Below are positions 41,861-50,500 of a stretch of 64,000 nucleotides of DNA, piece after piece (the stretch's first letter is position 1; each line of letters starts with the position of its first letter). This DNA is from Natrinema sp. CBA1119 (lineage in GTDB: Archaea; Halobacteriota; Halobacteria; Halobacteriales; Natrialbaceae): the NCBI RefSeq assembly GCF_002572525.1, contig NZ_PDBS01000008.1, positions 372,001-436,000 on the forward strand, given 5' to 3'. The position numbers and the translations under genes are program-made. The notes under the pieces were generated by a model. It saw only the letters and a program-made list of their open reading frames with translations, did no database searches and was not told where the DNA came from.

Positions 41861-42584
41861 CAGTCTCTTCCCCCCGTTCACTGGCCGTTGCATCAGTCTC
41901 GCCTTCCTGGTCAGTCACGTCGTAGACTTGTCCATCACGAACCTCGTAGATGCGGTCGAGACGATTTTGCTCCTCGATCAGGTGTGAAATCATCGTGACA
42001 GCTGTTCCGTCGGCAGCGAGTTCCTCGGCGAGATCCCAGAACGTGAGATACGTCTCCCAGTCGAATCCGGTGTAGGGCTCGTCCAGCATGAGGACGTCCG
42101 GGTCGTGCATCAGGGCGATACTGAGATTGATTTTTTGACGGTTCCCGCCGCTGAGTTGGTCGATTCGATACTCAAGGTACTGTTCGAAGTCGAGTTTCGT
42201 TGCGAGTCGGTGTTTTGCCTCGTCAACCTCCTCGAGGGTCATCCCGTATCCGGCCCCGAACAGTCGGAACGTCTCTGCGACAGTCAAGCGGTCGTAGAGC
42301 AGCGGTTCCTGTGGACACCAACCAACTGTCCCCGCTCGTTGAACCGTTCCTGCATCCTGATCGAGTACGCCGACGAGGATATTCATGAGTGTGGATTTGC
42401 CAGACCCATTTTCGCCGACGATGCCGACGATCTCTCCCGCTTGAATGGCGATGTTAGCACCGGATAGGACGGGAACTGACCGTGTAAATGGGAATCTCGA
42501 TCCATACGTTTTCTCTATTTCTTCGGCGCGGACGAGTTCCCCATTGGTACTTAATGTCACGTCAACGTCTGTCGATGTCTCCAT
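41853..42584 (-). CDS. ABC transporter ATP-binding protein
   Basis: In this 243-residue protein the Walker A motif is GIVGENGSGKSTLMNILVG, the Q-loop GWCPQEPLLYDRLTV, the signature LSGGNRQKINLSIALMHDP, Walker B VLMLDEPYTGFDWE and the H-loop TMISHLIEE. It is the energising subunit of an ABC-2 exporter with the two downstream permeases; all three genes overlap and form one operon. A motif shared with the DoxX operon (TTAGAAATCCAAAGTC on the plus strand, 42623-42638) lies 39 bases before its start. Confidence 0.9.
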   Translation of the reverse strand: METSTDVDVTLSTNGELVRAEEIEKTYGSRFPFTRSVPVLSGANIAIQAGEIVGIVGENGSGKSTLMNILVGVLDQDAGTVQRAGTVGWCPQEPLLYDRLTVAETFRLFGAGYGMTLEEVDEAKHRLATKLDFEQYLEYRIDQLSGGNRQKINLSIALMHDPDVLMLDEPYTGFDWETYLTFWDLAEELAADGTAVTMISHLIEEQNRLDRIYEVRDGQVYDVTDQEGETDATASERGEETDE

Positions 42585-42673
42585 ACGTAGATTGATGCCC
42601 CGCTAGTTCAACTGGGTTACCGTTAGAAATCCAAAGTCGCGTCGGTGAGCTAGTTTCGGCCTGCCGTACTACT

Positions 42674-42970
42674 TTACTCTGCTTGACCGGTGCTTGTGTC
42701 TGACTGAGCGGTACCGAGAACGCGTTCTCCAGTAGCCACCTTGTAGATGGCGGACACACCCCAGATGAGGAGTCCCAAGAGGATGATGTAGGACCGTATT
42801 TCAAGCGGGACGAGGGCCTCGTGTACGATTTGACCCTCTCCGGATACGGGGTGGGGGCTTCCCAGAAGTATTTCCACGAAGCCGATACCGACTGTACCGA
42901 GAAGGACGAAGCTGCCTCCGACATACATTGCAACCTTGTCCGCCGTAGTGAGGGAACTCATATATGACAC
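42674..42970 (-). CDS. Small membrane protein in the DoxX operon
   Basis: The protein has 98 residues from MSYMSSLTTADKV (42970), or 95 from the internal ATG at 42961. Membrane segments are VAMYVGGSFVLLGTVGIGFV and SYIILLGLLIWGVSAIYKVA, with an outer loop EILLGSPHPVSGEGQIVHEA. No family is recognised. It starts 5 bases after the DoxX gene and is surely co-transcribed. It may be a partner subunit of the DoxX/DoxD-like protein. Confidence 0.62.
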   Translation of the reverse strand: MSYMSSLTTADKVAMYVGGSFVLLGTVGIGFVEILLGSPHPVSGEGQIVHEALVPLEIRSYIILLGLLIWGVSAIYKVATGERVLGTAQSDTSTGQAE

Positions 42971-42975
42971 CTCTA

Positions 42976-43521
42976 TTAGCCGATGAGGTACTGAAGCCGG
43001 GGGTGGTTCTGGACGAACTCAGTGCTTTGTAGGTACGCGTCAACGCCGAGGACGCGCCCGGCACCGAGCGTGGCAATCATCCCAAAGATTAGGAGGCCTA
43101 GCAATTCGCCCGTGACGACACCGTTGGCCCAGCCGCCAGTCTCGCCGTTGATGAAATAAAAGAACATCATCATGAATGCGCCGAAGAACGCCGCCGTGCG
43201 GGTGAGCGCTCCGAAGACCAAGCCCAAACCGATTAACAACTGGCCGACAGGCACCGCGACGTTTGTGAATGCCAAGCCGGCACCACTACTGAACAGAGTG
43301 ACGACGGGCCCAAGACTCGTTCCTTGGGCCGCACCGCCGACGAACCAACTTGCGTCGAACGGCCAATTAATGAGTTTGTCGAGTCCAGCATGCAACAGCC
43401 ACCAGCCAGCGATGAGGCGCATGATGACCAGCCAATAGGCCAGCCACGGCTGGGACACGCTGAACGTTACGTCTCGCCCGAGCATTCGGGTCTGAACAGT
43501 GGTGAGATCATTGGTTGCCAT
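42976..43521 (-). CDS. DoxX/DoxD family membrane protein
   Basis: In this 181-residue protein, four membrane segments and the pattern RLIAGWWLLHAGLDKLINWP, followed by FTNVAVPVGQLLIGLGLVFG and AAFFGAFMMMFFYFINGETG, match the DoxX family. Members include the small subunit of thiosulfate:quinone oxidoreductase and proteins linked to redox stress. Its paralogue is at 45317. The operon promoter region contains TTAGCAATCCAAAGTC (43573-43588), 52 bases upstream, shared with the ABC operon. Confidence 0.85.
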   Translation of the reverse strand: MATNDLTTVQTRMLGRDVTFSVSQPWLAYWLVIMRLIAGWWLLHAGLDKLINWPFDASWFVGGAAQGTSLGPVVTLFSSGAGLAFTNVAVPVGQLLIGLGLVFGALTRTAAFFGAFMMMFFYFINGETGGWANGVVTGELLGLLIFGMIATLGAGRVLGVDAYLQSTEFVQNHPRLQYLIG

Positions 43522-43572
43522 TCGGTTTCACCCCGCATCATATGATGGGGTCCTAAATCAAGCACTTTGCTT

Positions 43573-43588
43573 TTAGCAATCCAAAGTC
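43573..43588 (-). promoter_or_regulatory. Motif shared by the DoxX and ABC exporter promoters
   Basis: TTAGCAATCCAAAGTC here and TTAGAAATCCAAAGTC at 42623-42638 agree in 15 of 16 bases. Each lies 39-52 bases upstream of a minus-strand operon start. This is the right distance for a promoter-proximal operator or BRE-like element, and suggests common control of the two operons. Confidence 0.45.
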
Positions 43589-43973
43589 AAGATACCGAGC
43601 GATTTGGGCGGTGCTACACGGTTTACTCTTTCAGAACCCGGAATTGACAATCGGTGCCTCACAAATGCCAAATTATCGCTCGAGCATACTCCCGAATTCG
43701 TACTTTCGCCCACATAAATAATGGAGCACCGTACAACATCCAGTCCATGAGAAACCATCCAAAACATGACTGTTTTCAGGAGTTTTCGCCAAATACTCAC
43801 TCAGGAAAATCGTCTACAGGCTTCACAGGGCGAATATCCCGAGTTTGACCCCGTTCAGGTGGGGATCATTCGCGATCACATATCCGAGGTCGTAGAGGAA
43901 TCGTCGAATCATCGTTCAGGCTGTCAACTGCCGTCTCAAAGTATCTTGACCAGTTACTCACTCGAGTTGAATC
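43589..43973. other. Intergenic, no gene recognised
   Basis: This stretch of about 385 bases is AT-richer than average. A plus-strand frame at 43766-44014 contains EYPEFDPVQVGIIRDHISEV, which looks protein-like but has no family and runs into the DUF411 gene. It may be a remnant. Confidence 0.3.
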
Positions 43974-44468
43974 TTAAATTTCGGCGTACACATCACCAGT
44001 CTTTCCGCCGCTGAGTTCGTACACGGTGAACGAGCCGGACTTCGTTCCGCCCATTCCCGGCGAACCGGCTGGCATCCCGGGCAACGCGATGCCGTCGATT
44101 ATCGGCTTTTCATCAAGCATCGTCGCGATTACCTCAGCAGGAACGTGTCCCTCAACAACGTACTCGTCAAGTACGAGTGTGTGACAGCTCTGTAGTTCCG
44201 CTGGAATGTTGTTTCGGCTCTTGAGAGCCGTCACATCCTCGGTTTCGGTTTCCCTGAGTGTCGTGTCGAGATACTCGCGCAGATACGACGCATACTGTCC
44301 GCAACAGCTACAGTCCGGTGAATTGAATTGCTGAGCGTTCGTCACTGCCAGCGTTCCCGCGATGTCCCACTGGTCCTCACTTGATGACTCTAGGCAGCCG
44401 GCGACTCCGAGTGCGACCGTCGTCGCACCGACTCGTAGTAGTCCGCGACGAGTTGCGTCCCGTTCCAT
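43974..44468 (-). CDS. DUF411 metal-binding lipoprotein
   Basis: In this 164-residue protein the N-terminus RRGLLRVGATTVALGVAGCL is a Tat signal with lipobox, so the protein is anchored outside. The DUF411 domain shows NSPDCSCCGQYASYLREYLD (CSCC metal site), LQSCHTLVLDEYVVEGHVPA and IDGIALPGMPAGSPGMGGTK. DUF411 proteins occur in copper and silver resistance clusters and probably bind metal. It is divergent from an HMA chaperone (44624) and has a paralogue at 52794. Confidence 0.85.
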   Translation of the reverse strand: MERDATRRGLLRVGATTVALGVAGCLESSSEDQWDIAGTLAVTNAQQFNSPDCSCCGQYASYLREYLDTTLRETETEDVTALKSRNNIPAELQSCHTLVLDEYVVEGHVPAEVIATMLDEKPIIDGIALPGMPAGSPGMGGTKSGSFTVYELSGGKTGDVYAEI

Positions 44469-44568
44469 ATGATCTTCATTTTGCCCGGTGGTATCTATTG
44501 TATATTGCCATTCCTGCGTATTGAGAACGGACTCGAGTACGACGGGAAGAGATGTCGGTGGTAGAAAT

Positions 44569-44594
44569 ATGTGATTCTAAGCAGAAAATCACAT
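44569..44594. promoter_or_regulatory. Inverted repeat ATGTGATT-N10-AATCACAT between DUF411 and HMA genes
   Basis: Perfect 8-base arms lie 101 bases upstream of the DUF411 start and 30 bases upstream of the HMA chaperone ATG. The position fits an operator controlling one or both divergent genes, most directly the HMA gene. Confidence 0.45.
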
Positions 44595-44623
44595 GGAAGT
44601 CTAGCCCCTATTTGTAACTGGAT

Positions 44624-44821
44624 ATGGTCCAGACCATCACCATCGAAGGGATGGCCTGTGAACACTGTGAGCAAACCGTAGAGGAAGCACTTGAAGGAGT
44701 TGACGGAGTCACTACTGCAACTGCGGATCGGAACTCCGAGTCCGCGACAGTCGAGGGGTCTGCCGAACTGAATGAACTCGTTACTGTCGTCGAAGACGCC
44801 GGCTACGATGCGTCGACGTAA
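44624..44821 (+). CDS. HMA-domain copper chaperone (CopZ-like)
   Basis: This 65-residue protein is a single HMA domain: TITIEGMACEHCEQTVEEAL (GMxCxxC), then VEDAGYDAST. GMACEHC is the copper(I)-binding loop of CopZ-like chaperones. It probably delivers copper to the CopB-like ATPase encoded at 47187, or buffers it. An inverted repeat (44569-44594) lies before the start. Confidence 0.88.
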   Translation: MVQTITIEGMACEHCEQTVEEALEGVDGVTTATADRNSESATVEGSAELNELVTVVEDAGYDAST

Positions 44822-44890
44822 TCTAGAACGGCTTCAATTAAAGCTCCTATCGAGTATGCGTACAACGGGAATGAAGCCCCGAGCGAACGA

Positions 44891-45286
44891 TTAACGGCCG
44901 TCGTCAGGTGTAAGACGATCGCGACGGCGGTCGAACTCCTCATCGTCGATCTCACCTCGAGCGTACCGCTCCTGGAGGACGGCAAGCGCGCTATCTTCAG
45001 TGTGACCGTTTGTTTGTGACTGCGTTATTAGCCAGTAGACGAAATAGACAGGAAGGGCGAGGAGAAGTGCCATCCACAGCAGGCCGAACACCATCATTCC
45101 CCAGCCCCAGACGCCCCAACCAGCCATGTGGCCGTCGTTCCACATTCCCTCGTGCCACTCCCACATCATTGCGTCCGGAACGGTCGCGTGCGTTAGAGCC
45201 ATCCCGCCGACGACTGCCAGCGTGAGTGCTACGACGACGATGAGTCCCAGAGAACGAATCCCGCGTGATTGAATTGGATTTTGCAT
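44891..45286 (-). CDS. SHOCT-domain membrane protein
   Basis: This 131-residue protein has an N-terminal segment SLGLIVVVALTLAVVGGMAL. A Met/Trp/His-rich outer region follows (AMMWEWHEGMWNDGHMAGWG), then membrane segment GLLWMALLLALPVYFVYWLI and the SHOCT pair AVLQERYARGEIDDEEFDRR. It is intact. It follows a DoxX gene by 30 bases on the same strand. The Trp/Met/His-rich segment is a plausible metal-contact site. Confidence 0.82.
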   Translation of the reverse strand: MQNPIQSRGIRSLGLIVVVALTLAVVGGMALTHATVPDAMMWEWHEGMWNDGHMAGWGVWGWGMMVFGLLWMALLLALPVYFVYWLITQSQTNGHTEDSALAVLQERYARGEIDDEEFDRRRDRLTPDDGR

Positions 45287-45316
45287 AATTGTACTCCTGA
45301 AGAGAGTTTGGCGTGG

Positions 45317-45877
45317 TTAGCCGAGGATGTATTCGAGTCGGGGGTAGCGCTCGACGAGCGCCTGGCCGCCGACCTCGTACTGCTCGATGTACTGGTCGAG
45401 TCCCAGGATGCGGCCCGCAGCGAACGCGGCGACCGCGAGGAACACGAGCATGTACGCGAAGTCCCCGTTGATGAACCCGTGACCCATGTCCCAGTTGCCG
45501 AAGTAGAACATGAGCATCATGAGCGCGCCGAAGAACGCCGCGAGGCGAACGAACGCGCCGACGAGCAGGCCGAGGCCGATGAGCAGTTCGCCCCACGGCA
45601 CGGCGACGTTCGCGAACTCGACGAACCACGGCGTGCTCCCCATCCACGCGAACATCTCCGCGAGGGGGTTGCCGTTCGTCGCGGCGACGTTCGACAGGTA
45701 GCCGCCGGCCCCGAACTCACCGGTGATCTTCGTAAACCCGGAGTACGCGAACGCGTAGCCCATCATGAGGCGGAGCGCGAGCACGAACCACGCACTAAGG
45801 CTGTGGACTTTCCCGCCGACGGTCAGTCCGCCGATCTTGCTCTCGAGCTGGTTCATGCCGGTGTCGAGTGTAGACAT
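45317..45877 (-). CDS. DoxX family membrane protein
   Basis: In this 186-residue protein the DoxX pattern is ALRLMMGYAFAYSGFTKITG, then FANVAVPWGELLIGLGLLVG and AAFFGALMMLMFYFGNWDMG. It is related to the protein at 42976. It is the first gene of an operon with a SHOCT protein. The upstream region (45878-45985) contains TCACCT-N12-AGGTGA (45884-45907) and a 10-base direct repeat AGTAGGTGAG (45899 and 45981), shared with the divergent HTH gene. Confidence 0.85.
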   Translation of the reverse strand: MSTLDTGMNQLESKIGGLTVGGKVHSLSAWFVLALRLMMGYAFAYSGFTKITGEFGAGGYLSNVAATNGNPLAEMFAWMGSTPWFVEFANVAVPWGELLIGLGLLVGAFVRLAAFFGALMMLMFYFGNWDMGHGFINGDFAYMLVFLAVAAFAAGRILGLDQYIEQYEVGGQALVERYPRLEYILG

Positions 45878-45883
45878 AATTAT

Positions 45884-45990
45884 TTCACCTTCAACTATCA
45901 GTAGGTGAGGTGAGATGATATACTAGCAAGCCGGCGTTCTGAGTCAGAAAATCGGCGGGATATATTACGCTCCTGTCGCGAGTAGGTGAG
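45884..45990. promoter_or_regulatory. Repeats in the DoxX/HTH divergent promoter region
   Basis: TCACCT-N12-AGGTGA (45884-45907) and the direct repeat AGTAGGTGAG at 45899-45908 and 45981-45990 lie between the divergent starts at 45877 and 45986. They are candidate binding sites for the winged-helix protein encoded at 45986, whose start codon overlaps the second copy. Confidence 0.4.
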
Positions 45991-46342
45991 TGTGACTGAG
46001 GAGCCGAGTCCGCCGGAGGTCTTCGCCACCCTCGACGACGAGTACGCCCGCGACATCCTCGTGGCGACGAAGACCGAACGGCTGTCCGCGAAAGAACTCA
46101 GTGAGGAATGCGACATGTCACGACCGACTGTCTCGCGCCGCGTCGGCCGTCTCGTCGAGCAAGGCCTCCTCGAGGAGTACACGCACGTCGATCCCGGAGG
46201 ACGGCATTACAGCGAGTACGAGGCGCGACTCGAACGCATCGAAGTCCTCCTCCAGGCGGAGGGCTTCGACGTCCAGATCGACATCCGGCCGGATCCCGCC
46301 GATCGGATCACATCCATTTTCGAGAAGATGCGGGGGGACTGA
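45986..46342 (+). CDS. Winged-helix regulator (ArsR-like)
   Basis: The GTG start at 45986 gives 118 residues. The winged helix is PPEVFATLDDEYARDILVAT, SAKELSEECDMSRPTVSRRV and GLLEEYTHVDPGGRHYSEYE. A helical tail follows. It is followed 3 bases later by a small membrane protein in a pairing (HTH plus DUF7521-like) that recurs in haloarchaea. It is divergent from the DoxX-SHOCT operon and may regulate it. Confidence 0.8.
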   Translation: MSVTEEPSPPEVFATLDDEYARDILVATKTERLSAKELSEECDMSRPTVSRRVGRLVEQGLLEEYTHVDPGGRHYSEYEARLERIEVLLQAEGFDVQIDIRPDPADRITSIFEKMRGD

Positions 46343-46345
46343 CCC

Positions 46346-46621
46346 ATGGAACACACATTATTCATCATTGCGAAACTGTTCACGACCGCGTTAGCGCTGG
46401 TAATCGCCTATCAGGCCTATCGCGGGTACCAACGGCATCGCACGCAGTTACTCCTGTACGTCGCGATGGGCTTCGCGCTTGTCGGGCTCGGTGGCCTTCT
46501 CGAGGGCGTACTCTTCGAGGTCCTCCAAGTATCGATCTTCGAAGCTGGTTTCGTGGCAGCACTTGTCACTGCAGCAGGGATGCTGTCGATCCTGTACGCC
46601 CTCTACGCCCCCAATCCCTGA
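46346..46621 (+). CDS. DUF7521-like three-segment membrane protein
   Basis: This 91-residue protein has segments IIAKLFTTALALVIAYQAYR, YVAMGFALVGLGGLLEGVLF and FVAALVTAAGMLSILYALYA. It starts 3 bases after the HTH gene, so the two are co-expressed. The family name is from memory; it is a typical companion of small winged-helix proteins and may tether or modulate them at the membrane. Confidence 0.68.
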   Translation: MEHTLFIIAKLFTTALALVIAYQAYRGYQRHRTQLLLYVAMGFALVGLGGLLEGVLFEVLQVSIFEAGFVAALVTAAGMLSILYALYAPNP

Positions 46622-46673
46622 GTGCCAAGAATTTGTGAGGAACGTTAAACCCGAATAGGTTGTACAGTAGTGT

Positions 46674-47075
46674 ATGTTACGAATACTCCTCGGTGTCCTC
46701 GGAACCGTGACAGCACTGTTCCCGGACGAGATCGTTGGGCTCTTTGAGAAACTCGCTACCGCCAATCCCGATGAAGGGGCTCTTCGAGCATGGGTCAACC
46801 CAGCTATCCGATCGGAAGGGGTTCTAATAGCCGTGGTCTCCCTGCTTGGTGGACGCTCGTATGCGTGGATGATGAATCTCACCGGGGCGTTCGGTGCAGT
46901 TGTCCTCGTGTTCCCCGGCCTGTATCGCGAATTTGCGTCCACGTTCCTCTATGAGCGCCCAGATGCTATCGAATGGAACGAACGATTCACGACAGGTGTA
47001 CGGGGTATCGGCGCAGTATATGTCTTTCTGGCTGCCAAAACGTACAGAGACCGCCGCAAGGAGATGTCGGATTAG
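46674..47075 (+). CDS. Small membrane protein of unknown function
   Basis: This 133-residue protein has hydrophobic segments near the N-terminus (MLRILLGVLGTVTALF), the middle (GVLIAVVSLLGGRSYAWMMN and GAFGAVVLVFPGL) and the C-terminus (GVRGIGAVYVFLAAKTYRDR). No family is recognised. It lies between the HTH/DUF7521 pair and the CopB-like ATPase on the same strand, with gaps of 52 and 111 bases. Confidence 0.6.
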   Translation: MLRILLGVLGTVTALFPDEIVGLFEKLATANPDEGALRAWVNPAIRSEGVLIAVVSLLGGRSYAWMMNLTGAFGAVVLVFPGLYREFASTFLYERPDAIEWNERFTTGVRGIGAVYVFLAAKTYRDRRKEMSD

Positions 47076-47186
47076 TGTCGAGCGTCACGACCGCGTGAAC
47101 GTCCGGTAGAGGCTGGTCAGTTTAGAAGGCGTGTCAACTCACAGTACCCTCCATGTTGAAGCACCCTCGGAGTCAATTGCTCGGTA

Positions 47187-49412
47187 ATGGACGACGAACC
47201 CGAAAGGGGCGTTGACGAAACTGACCATACGCATCACGACGAGGACGCACATAGTTGGCACGACGAGTCACAGACTGAGGGGCAGAGTGAGCAATCGCTC
47301 CTCAAAACGGAGGCTGAACCTCAGTCCCCCGGCGAAGCAGACCACGGCGAACACAGTCAGCACGATGGGCACGACGGACACGACGGCCACGGTGGGATGC
47401 ACGAGGGCCACGAGCAGATGTTTCGGCGGCGCTTTTTCGTCTCGACGCTCCTGTCGATTCCAGTCCTCCTGTACAGCGAAATGCTGCAGGAGTGGCTCGG
47501 CTTCTCCGTCCCAGCGTTCCCGGGTAGCGAGTGGATCAACCCCGTCTTCGCGGTAGTCGTCTTCGCGTACGGTGGGGTTCCGTTCCTCCAGATGGCGGTG
47601 CCGGAACTGAAAGACCGGTCACCGGGGATGATGACACTGATTTCGATGGCGATCAGCGTCGCGTTCGTCTATAGCCTCGCGAGCGTGTTCTTCCCGACGG
47701 AGTCGGCGTTCTTCTGGGAGCTCGTGACACTGATAGACATCATGCTGCTCGGTCATTGGATCGAGATGCGGTCCGTACGACGGGCCTCGAGCGCGGTCGA
47801 CGAGCTGGCGAAACTGATGCCCGATACTGCCGAGCGGATTACCGACGACGGTGACACCGAGGAAGTCCCGGTGAGCGAACTCTCCGAGGGCGACCTCATG
47901 CTCGTCCGGCCGGGTGCGAGTGTCCCTGCTGACGGCATCGTTGAAAAAGGTGATTCAGACATCGAGGAGTCGATGATTACGGGTGAGTCGAAACCGGTCT
48001 CGAAAGAACCCGGCGATGAGGTCATCGGCGGGACGATCAATGGCGACGGCAGTCTCCGCGTGCGCGTCGGTGCGACAGGAGATGAGACGACGCTCGCGGG
48101 GATTATGCGACTCGTCGAGGAAGCCCAGCAGAGCAAGTCCCAAACCCAAGTGCTGGCCGACCGCGCGGCCGGCTGGCTGTTCTACGTCGCCCTCGGGGCG
48201 GCAGTCGTGACAGCAATCGCGTGGACAATCGCGGTATCGTTCAACGCAACAGTTATCGAGCGCGTTGTTACGGTGCTCGTCATCGCCTGTCCACACGCAC
48301 TCGGCCTCGCCATCCCACTGGTCGTCGCGATCAACACGTCACTCGCCGCTCGCAACGGGATGCTCGTGCGCGACCGCATCGCGATGGAGGACGCACGGAA
48401 ACTGGACGCCATCATCTTCGACAAGACGGGGACGCTCACCGAAGGCGAACACGGTGTCGTCGACATGGCGACCGTCAACAGCGTCGACGAAGACGACGCA
48501 CTCGCGCTGGCGGCGGCCGTCGAGAGCGACTCCGAGCACATGATTGCGCGTGCCATCCGCGAAGCCGCCGAGGAGCAAGACCTCACTGCACCCGACGCGA
48601 CCGACTTCGAGGCGATCAAGGGCAGGGGTGTCCGAGCGAACGTCGATGGAAACGAGGTGTACGTCGGCGGGCCGAATCTGCTGACCCAACTCGATCGCGA
48701 GGTCCCTGACCACCTCCGGCGTTTCGCTGACGAGGCCGGACAGAACGCACAGACTGTCGTGTATCTCGTTCGCGAAGGAGAATTGATCGCCGCGTTCGCG
48801 ATGGCCGACGTGATCCGCGAGGAGAGTTTCCGCGTCGTCGACGCCCTCCATGACTTGGGCATTGAGGTAGCGATGCTGACTGGTGACTCCCAAGACGTCG
48901 CCAACGCCGTCGCCGACGAACTGGGCATCGACACGGTGTTCGCTGAGGTTCTCCCTGAAGACAAGGACAAAAAAGTTCAGGAACTCCAAGACCAGGGCAA
49001 GCTCGTGGGGATGGTTGGCGACGGCGTGAACGACGCGCCGGCACTGACGCGAGCAGACGTCGGCATCGCTATCGGGAGCGGCACCGACGTCGCGGTCCAG
49101 TCGGCTGACGTTATCCTCGTCCAGAACAACCCGATGGACGTGGTTCGGCTCGTCAAACTGAGCAAGGCGAGCTACCGGAAGATGCAGGAGAATATCGTCT
49201 GGGCGGCCGGGTACAACATCTTCGCAATTCCGCTTGCAGCGGGCGTCCTTGCGCCGATAGGGATTCTGCTGTCGCCCGCTGTGGGCGCGCTGTTGATGTC
49301 GATGAGTACGGTTATCGTCGCGATCAACGCGCAACTGCTCCGGCGGATCGATCTTTCCATCCCGAGTTTGCCGGACGTGTCATCAGACAGAGGCGCACAA
49401 CCGGCCGACTAG
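47187..49412 (+). CDS. copB: CopB-like P1B-3 copper ATPase
   Basis: This 741-residue protein has a His-rich N-terminal tail ([20 protein letters not shown]), typical of CopB pumps, replacing HMA domains. Eight membrane segments are present. Motifs are [31 protein letters not shown] (CPH in helix 6), [13 protein letters not shown] and [35 protein letters not shown] and [15 protein letters not shown] mark helices 7 and 8. CPH plus the MSxST signature marks subgroup P1B-3, which exports copper(II), and also copper(I)/silver, out of the cell. It is the central efflux pump of the island. Confidence 0.92.
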   Translation: MDDEPERGVDETDHTHHDEDAHSWHDESQTEGQSEQSLLKTEAEPQSPGEADHGEHSQHDGHDGHDGHGGMHEGHEQMFRRRFFVSTLLSIPVLLYSEMLQEWLGFSVPAFPGSEWINPVFAVVVFAYGGVPFLQMAVPELKDRSPGMMTLISMAISVAFVYSLASVFFPTESAFFWELVTLIDIMLLGHWIEMRSVRRASSAVDELAKLMPDTAERITDDGDTEEVPVSELSEGDLMLVRPGASVPADGIVEKGDSDIEESMITGESKPVSKEPGDEVIGGTINGDGSLRVRVGATGDETTLAGIMRLVEEAQQSKSQTQVLADRAAGWLFYVALGAAVVTAIAWTIAVSFNATVIERVVTVLVIACPHALGLAIPLVVAINTSLAARNGMLVRDRIAMEDARKLDAIIFDKTGTLTEGEHGVVDMATVNSVDEDDALALAAAVESDSEHMIARAIREAAEEQDLTAPDATDFEAIKGRGVRANVDGNEVYVGGPNLLTQLDREVPDHLRRFADEAGQNAQTVVYLVREGELIAAFAMADVIREESFRVVDALHDLGIEVAMLTGDSQDVANAVADELGIDTVFAEVLPEDKDKKVQELQDQGKLVGMVGDGVNDAPALTRADVGIAIGSGTDVAVQSADVILVQNNPMDVVRLVKLSKASYRKMQENIVWAAGYNIFAIPLAAGVLAPIGILLSPAVGALLMSMSTVIVAINAQLLRRIDLSIPSLPDVSSDRGAQPAD

Positions 49413-49462
49413 AATGGACGACTATCGACAGCAAATTAGCCGTCACATCGCTCAGCAGTAAA

Positions 49463-50464
49463 ATGAACCCTATTTATCTCGCTCTTGGCATGATTCTTCT
49501 TGTCGGGGCCGTAATCGACCTTCTCTGGACAACGCTCTGGGTTGAGGGCGGGGCTGGTCCACTTACGTCTCGTTTGATGGTGTGGACGTGGCGATTACTA
49601 CGACAGATTAGTACCCAAAACTCACGGCTTCTCAGCCTCTCAGGACCGCTGATCTTCGTTTTGGGCCTCTCTGGATGGCTTCTGCTGCTCTGGATCGGAT
49701 GGACTCTCGTCTTCGCTGGGGCCGAGAATATCCTCATCGATACGCTCAACCGCGGCCCCGTGTCGTGGACCGATCGGATCTATTTCGCCGGGTACACGTT
49801 TTTCACGCTTGGCATCGGCGATTTTGCTCCTCGGGAAGGAATCTGGCAGCTTATCACGATACTCGCAACGGGAAGCGGGTTGCTCTTCGTGACGCTCAGC
49901 GTCACCTATACGCTGTCAGTTCTCGATGCAGTCACCCAGAAACGCGCGTTCGCCGCCAATGTAAGCGGATTCGGAACGCACAGCGAGGAAATCGTTCGAA
50001 CGGCTTGGAACGGAGAGAAATTTCAGGGACTCGATCTGCCATTAAATACCTTCGTAACCCAACTCACCGTCCTTACGGAGAACCACAAGGCCTACCCTGT
50101 TCTCCATTACTTTCACAGCGCTCGGGCTGACCGTTCCCCGGCCGTCGAAATCGTAGCCCTCGACGAGGCCTTGACGCTCATTCGGTTCGGCGTCTCGGAG
50201 AAACACCGACCGAACGAAATCGTCGTTCGAAACGCCTGCAAAAGCGTCGAAAACTACCTCGAAACGCTGCACGAGTCGTTCGTTGATCCGGCGGATAGCT
50301 CCCCTCCCCCGTTGGACCTCTGTCTCCTCCGCGAAGCGGATATCCCAACCGTTTCGGACGAGGAGTTCGAGACGTCACTTGACAAGATGAAGAAGCGCAG
50401 ACGGTTATTACTCGGGTTGGTCGAATCCGATGTGCGGCAGTGGCCTACGCAACGCACCGAGTAA
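49463..50464 (+). CDS. Potassium-channel-like protein (two-pore-helix ion channel)
   Basis: In this 333-residue protein, segments at the N-terminus (NPIYLALGMILLVGAVIDLL and SGPLIFVLGLSGWLLLLWIG) precede the pore loop YFAGYTFFTLGIGDFAPREG. TLGIGDF takes the place of the selectivity filter (usually TVGYGD). The inner helix is ITILATGSGLLFVTLSVTYT. A cytoplasmic domain of about 180 residues, mostly helical, follows. The altered filter suggests unusual ion selectivity. It stands 50 bases after copB; linkage to metal resistance could be through membrane potential. Confidence 0.8.
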   Translation: MNPIYLALGMILLVGAVIDLLWTTLWVEGGAGPLTSRLMVWTWRLLRQISTQNSRLLSLSGPLIFVLGLSGWLLLLWIGWTLVFAGAENILIDTLNRGPVSWTDRIYFAGYTFFTLGIGDFAPREGIWQLITILATGSGLLFVTLSVTYTLSVLDAVTQKRAFAANVSGFGTHSEEIVRTAWNGEKFQGLDLPLNTFVTQLTVLTENHKAYPVLHYFHSARADRSPAVEIVALDEALTLIRFGVSEKHRPNEIVVRNACKSVENYLETLHESFVDPADSSPPPLDLCLLREADIPTVSDEEFETSLDKMKKRRRLLLGLVESDVRQWPTQRTE

Positions 50465-50500
50465 CTTATCCTGTTTCTGAAAGATCATCCACCTCCAAAC

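Noticed and set aside
43766-44014. ORF with EYPEFDPVQVGIIRDHISEV as a gene
   Set aside because: No family, and it overlaps the 3' end of the DUF411 gene; kept only as a possible remnant.
48339-49334. Minus-strand frame of 331 codons inside copB
   Set aside because: Shadow of copB; composition rich in Arg, His and Asp without a domain.
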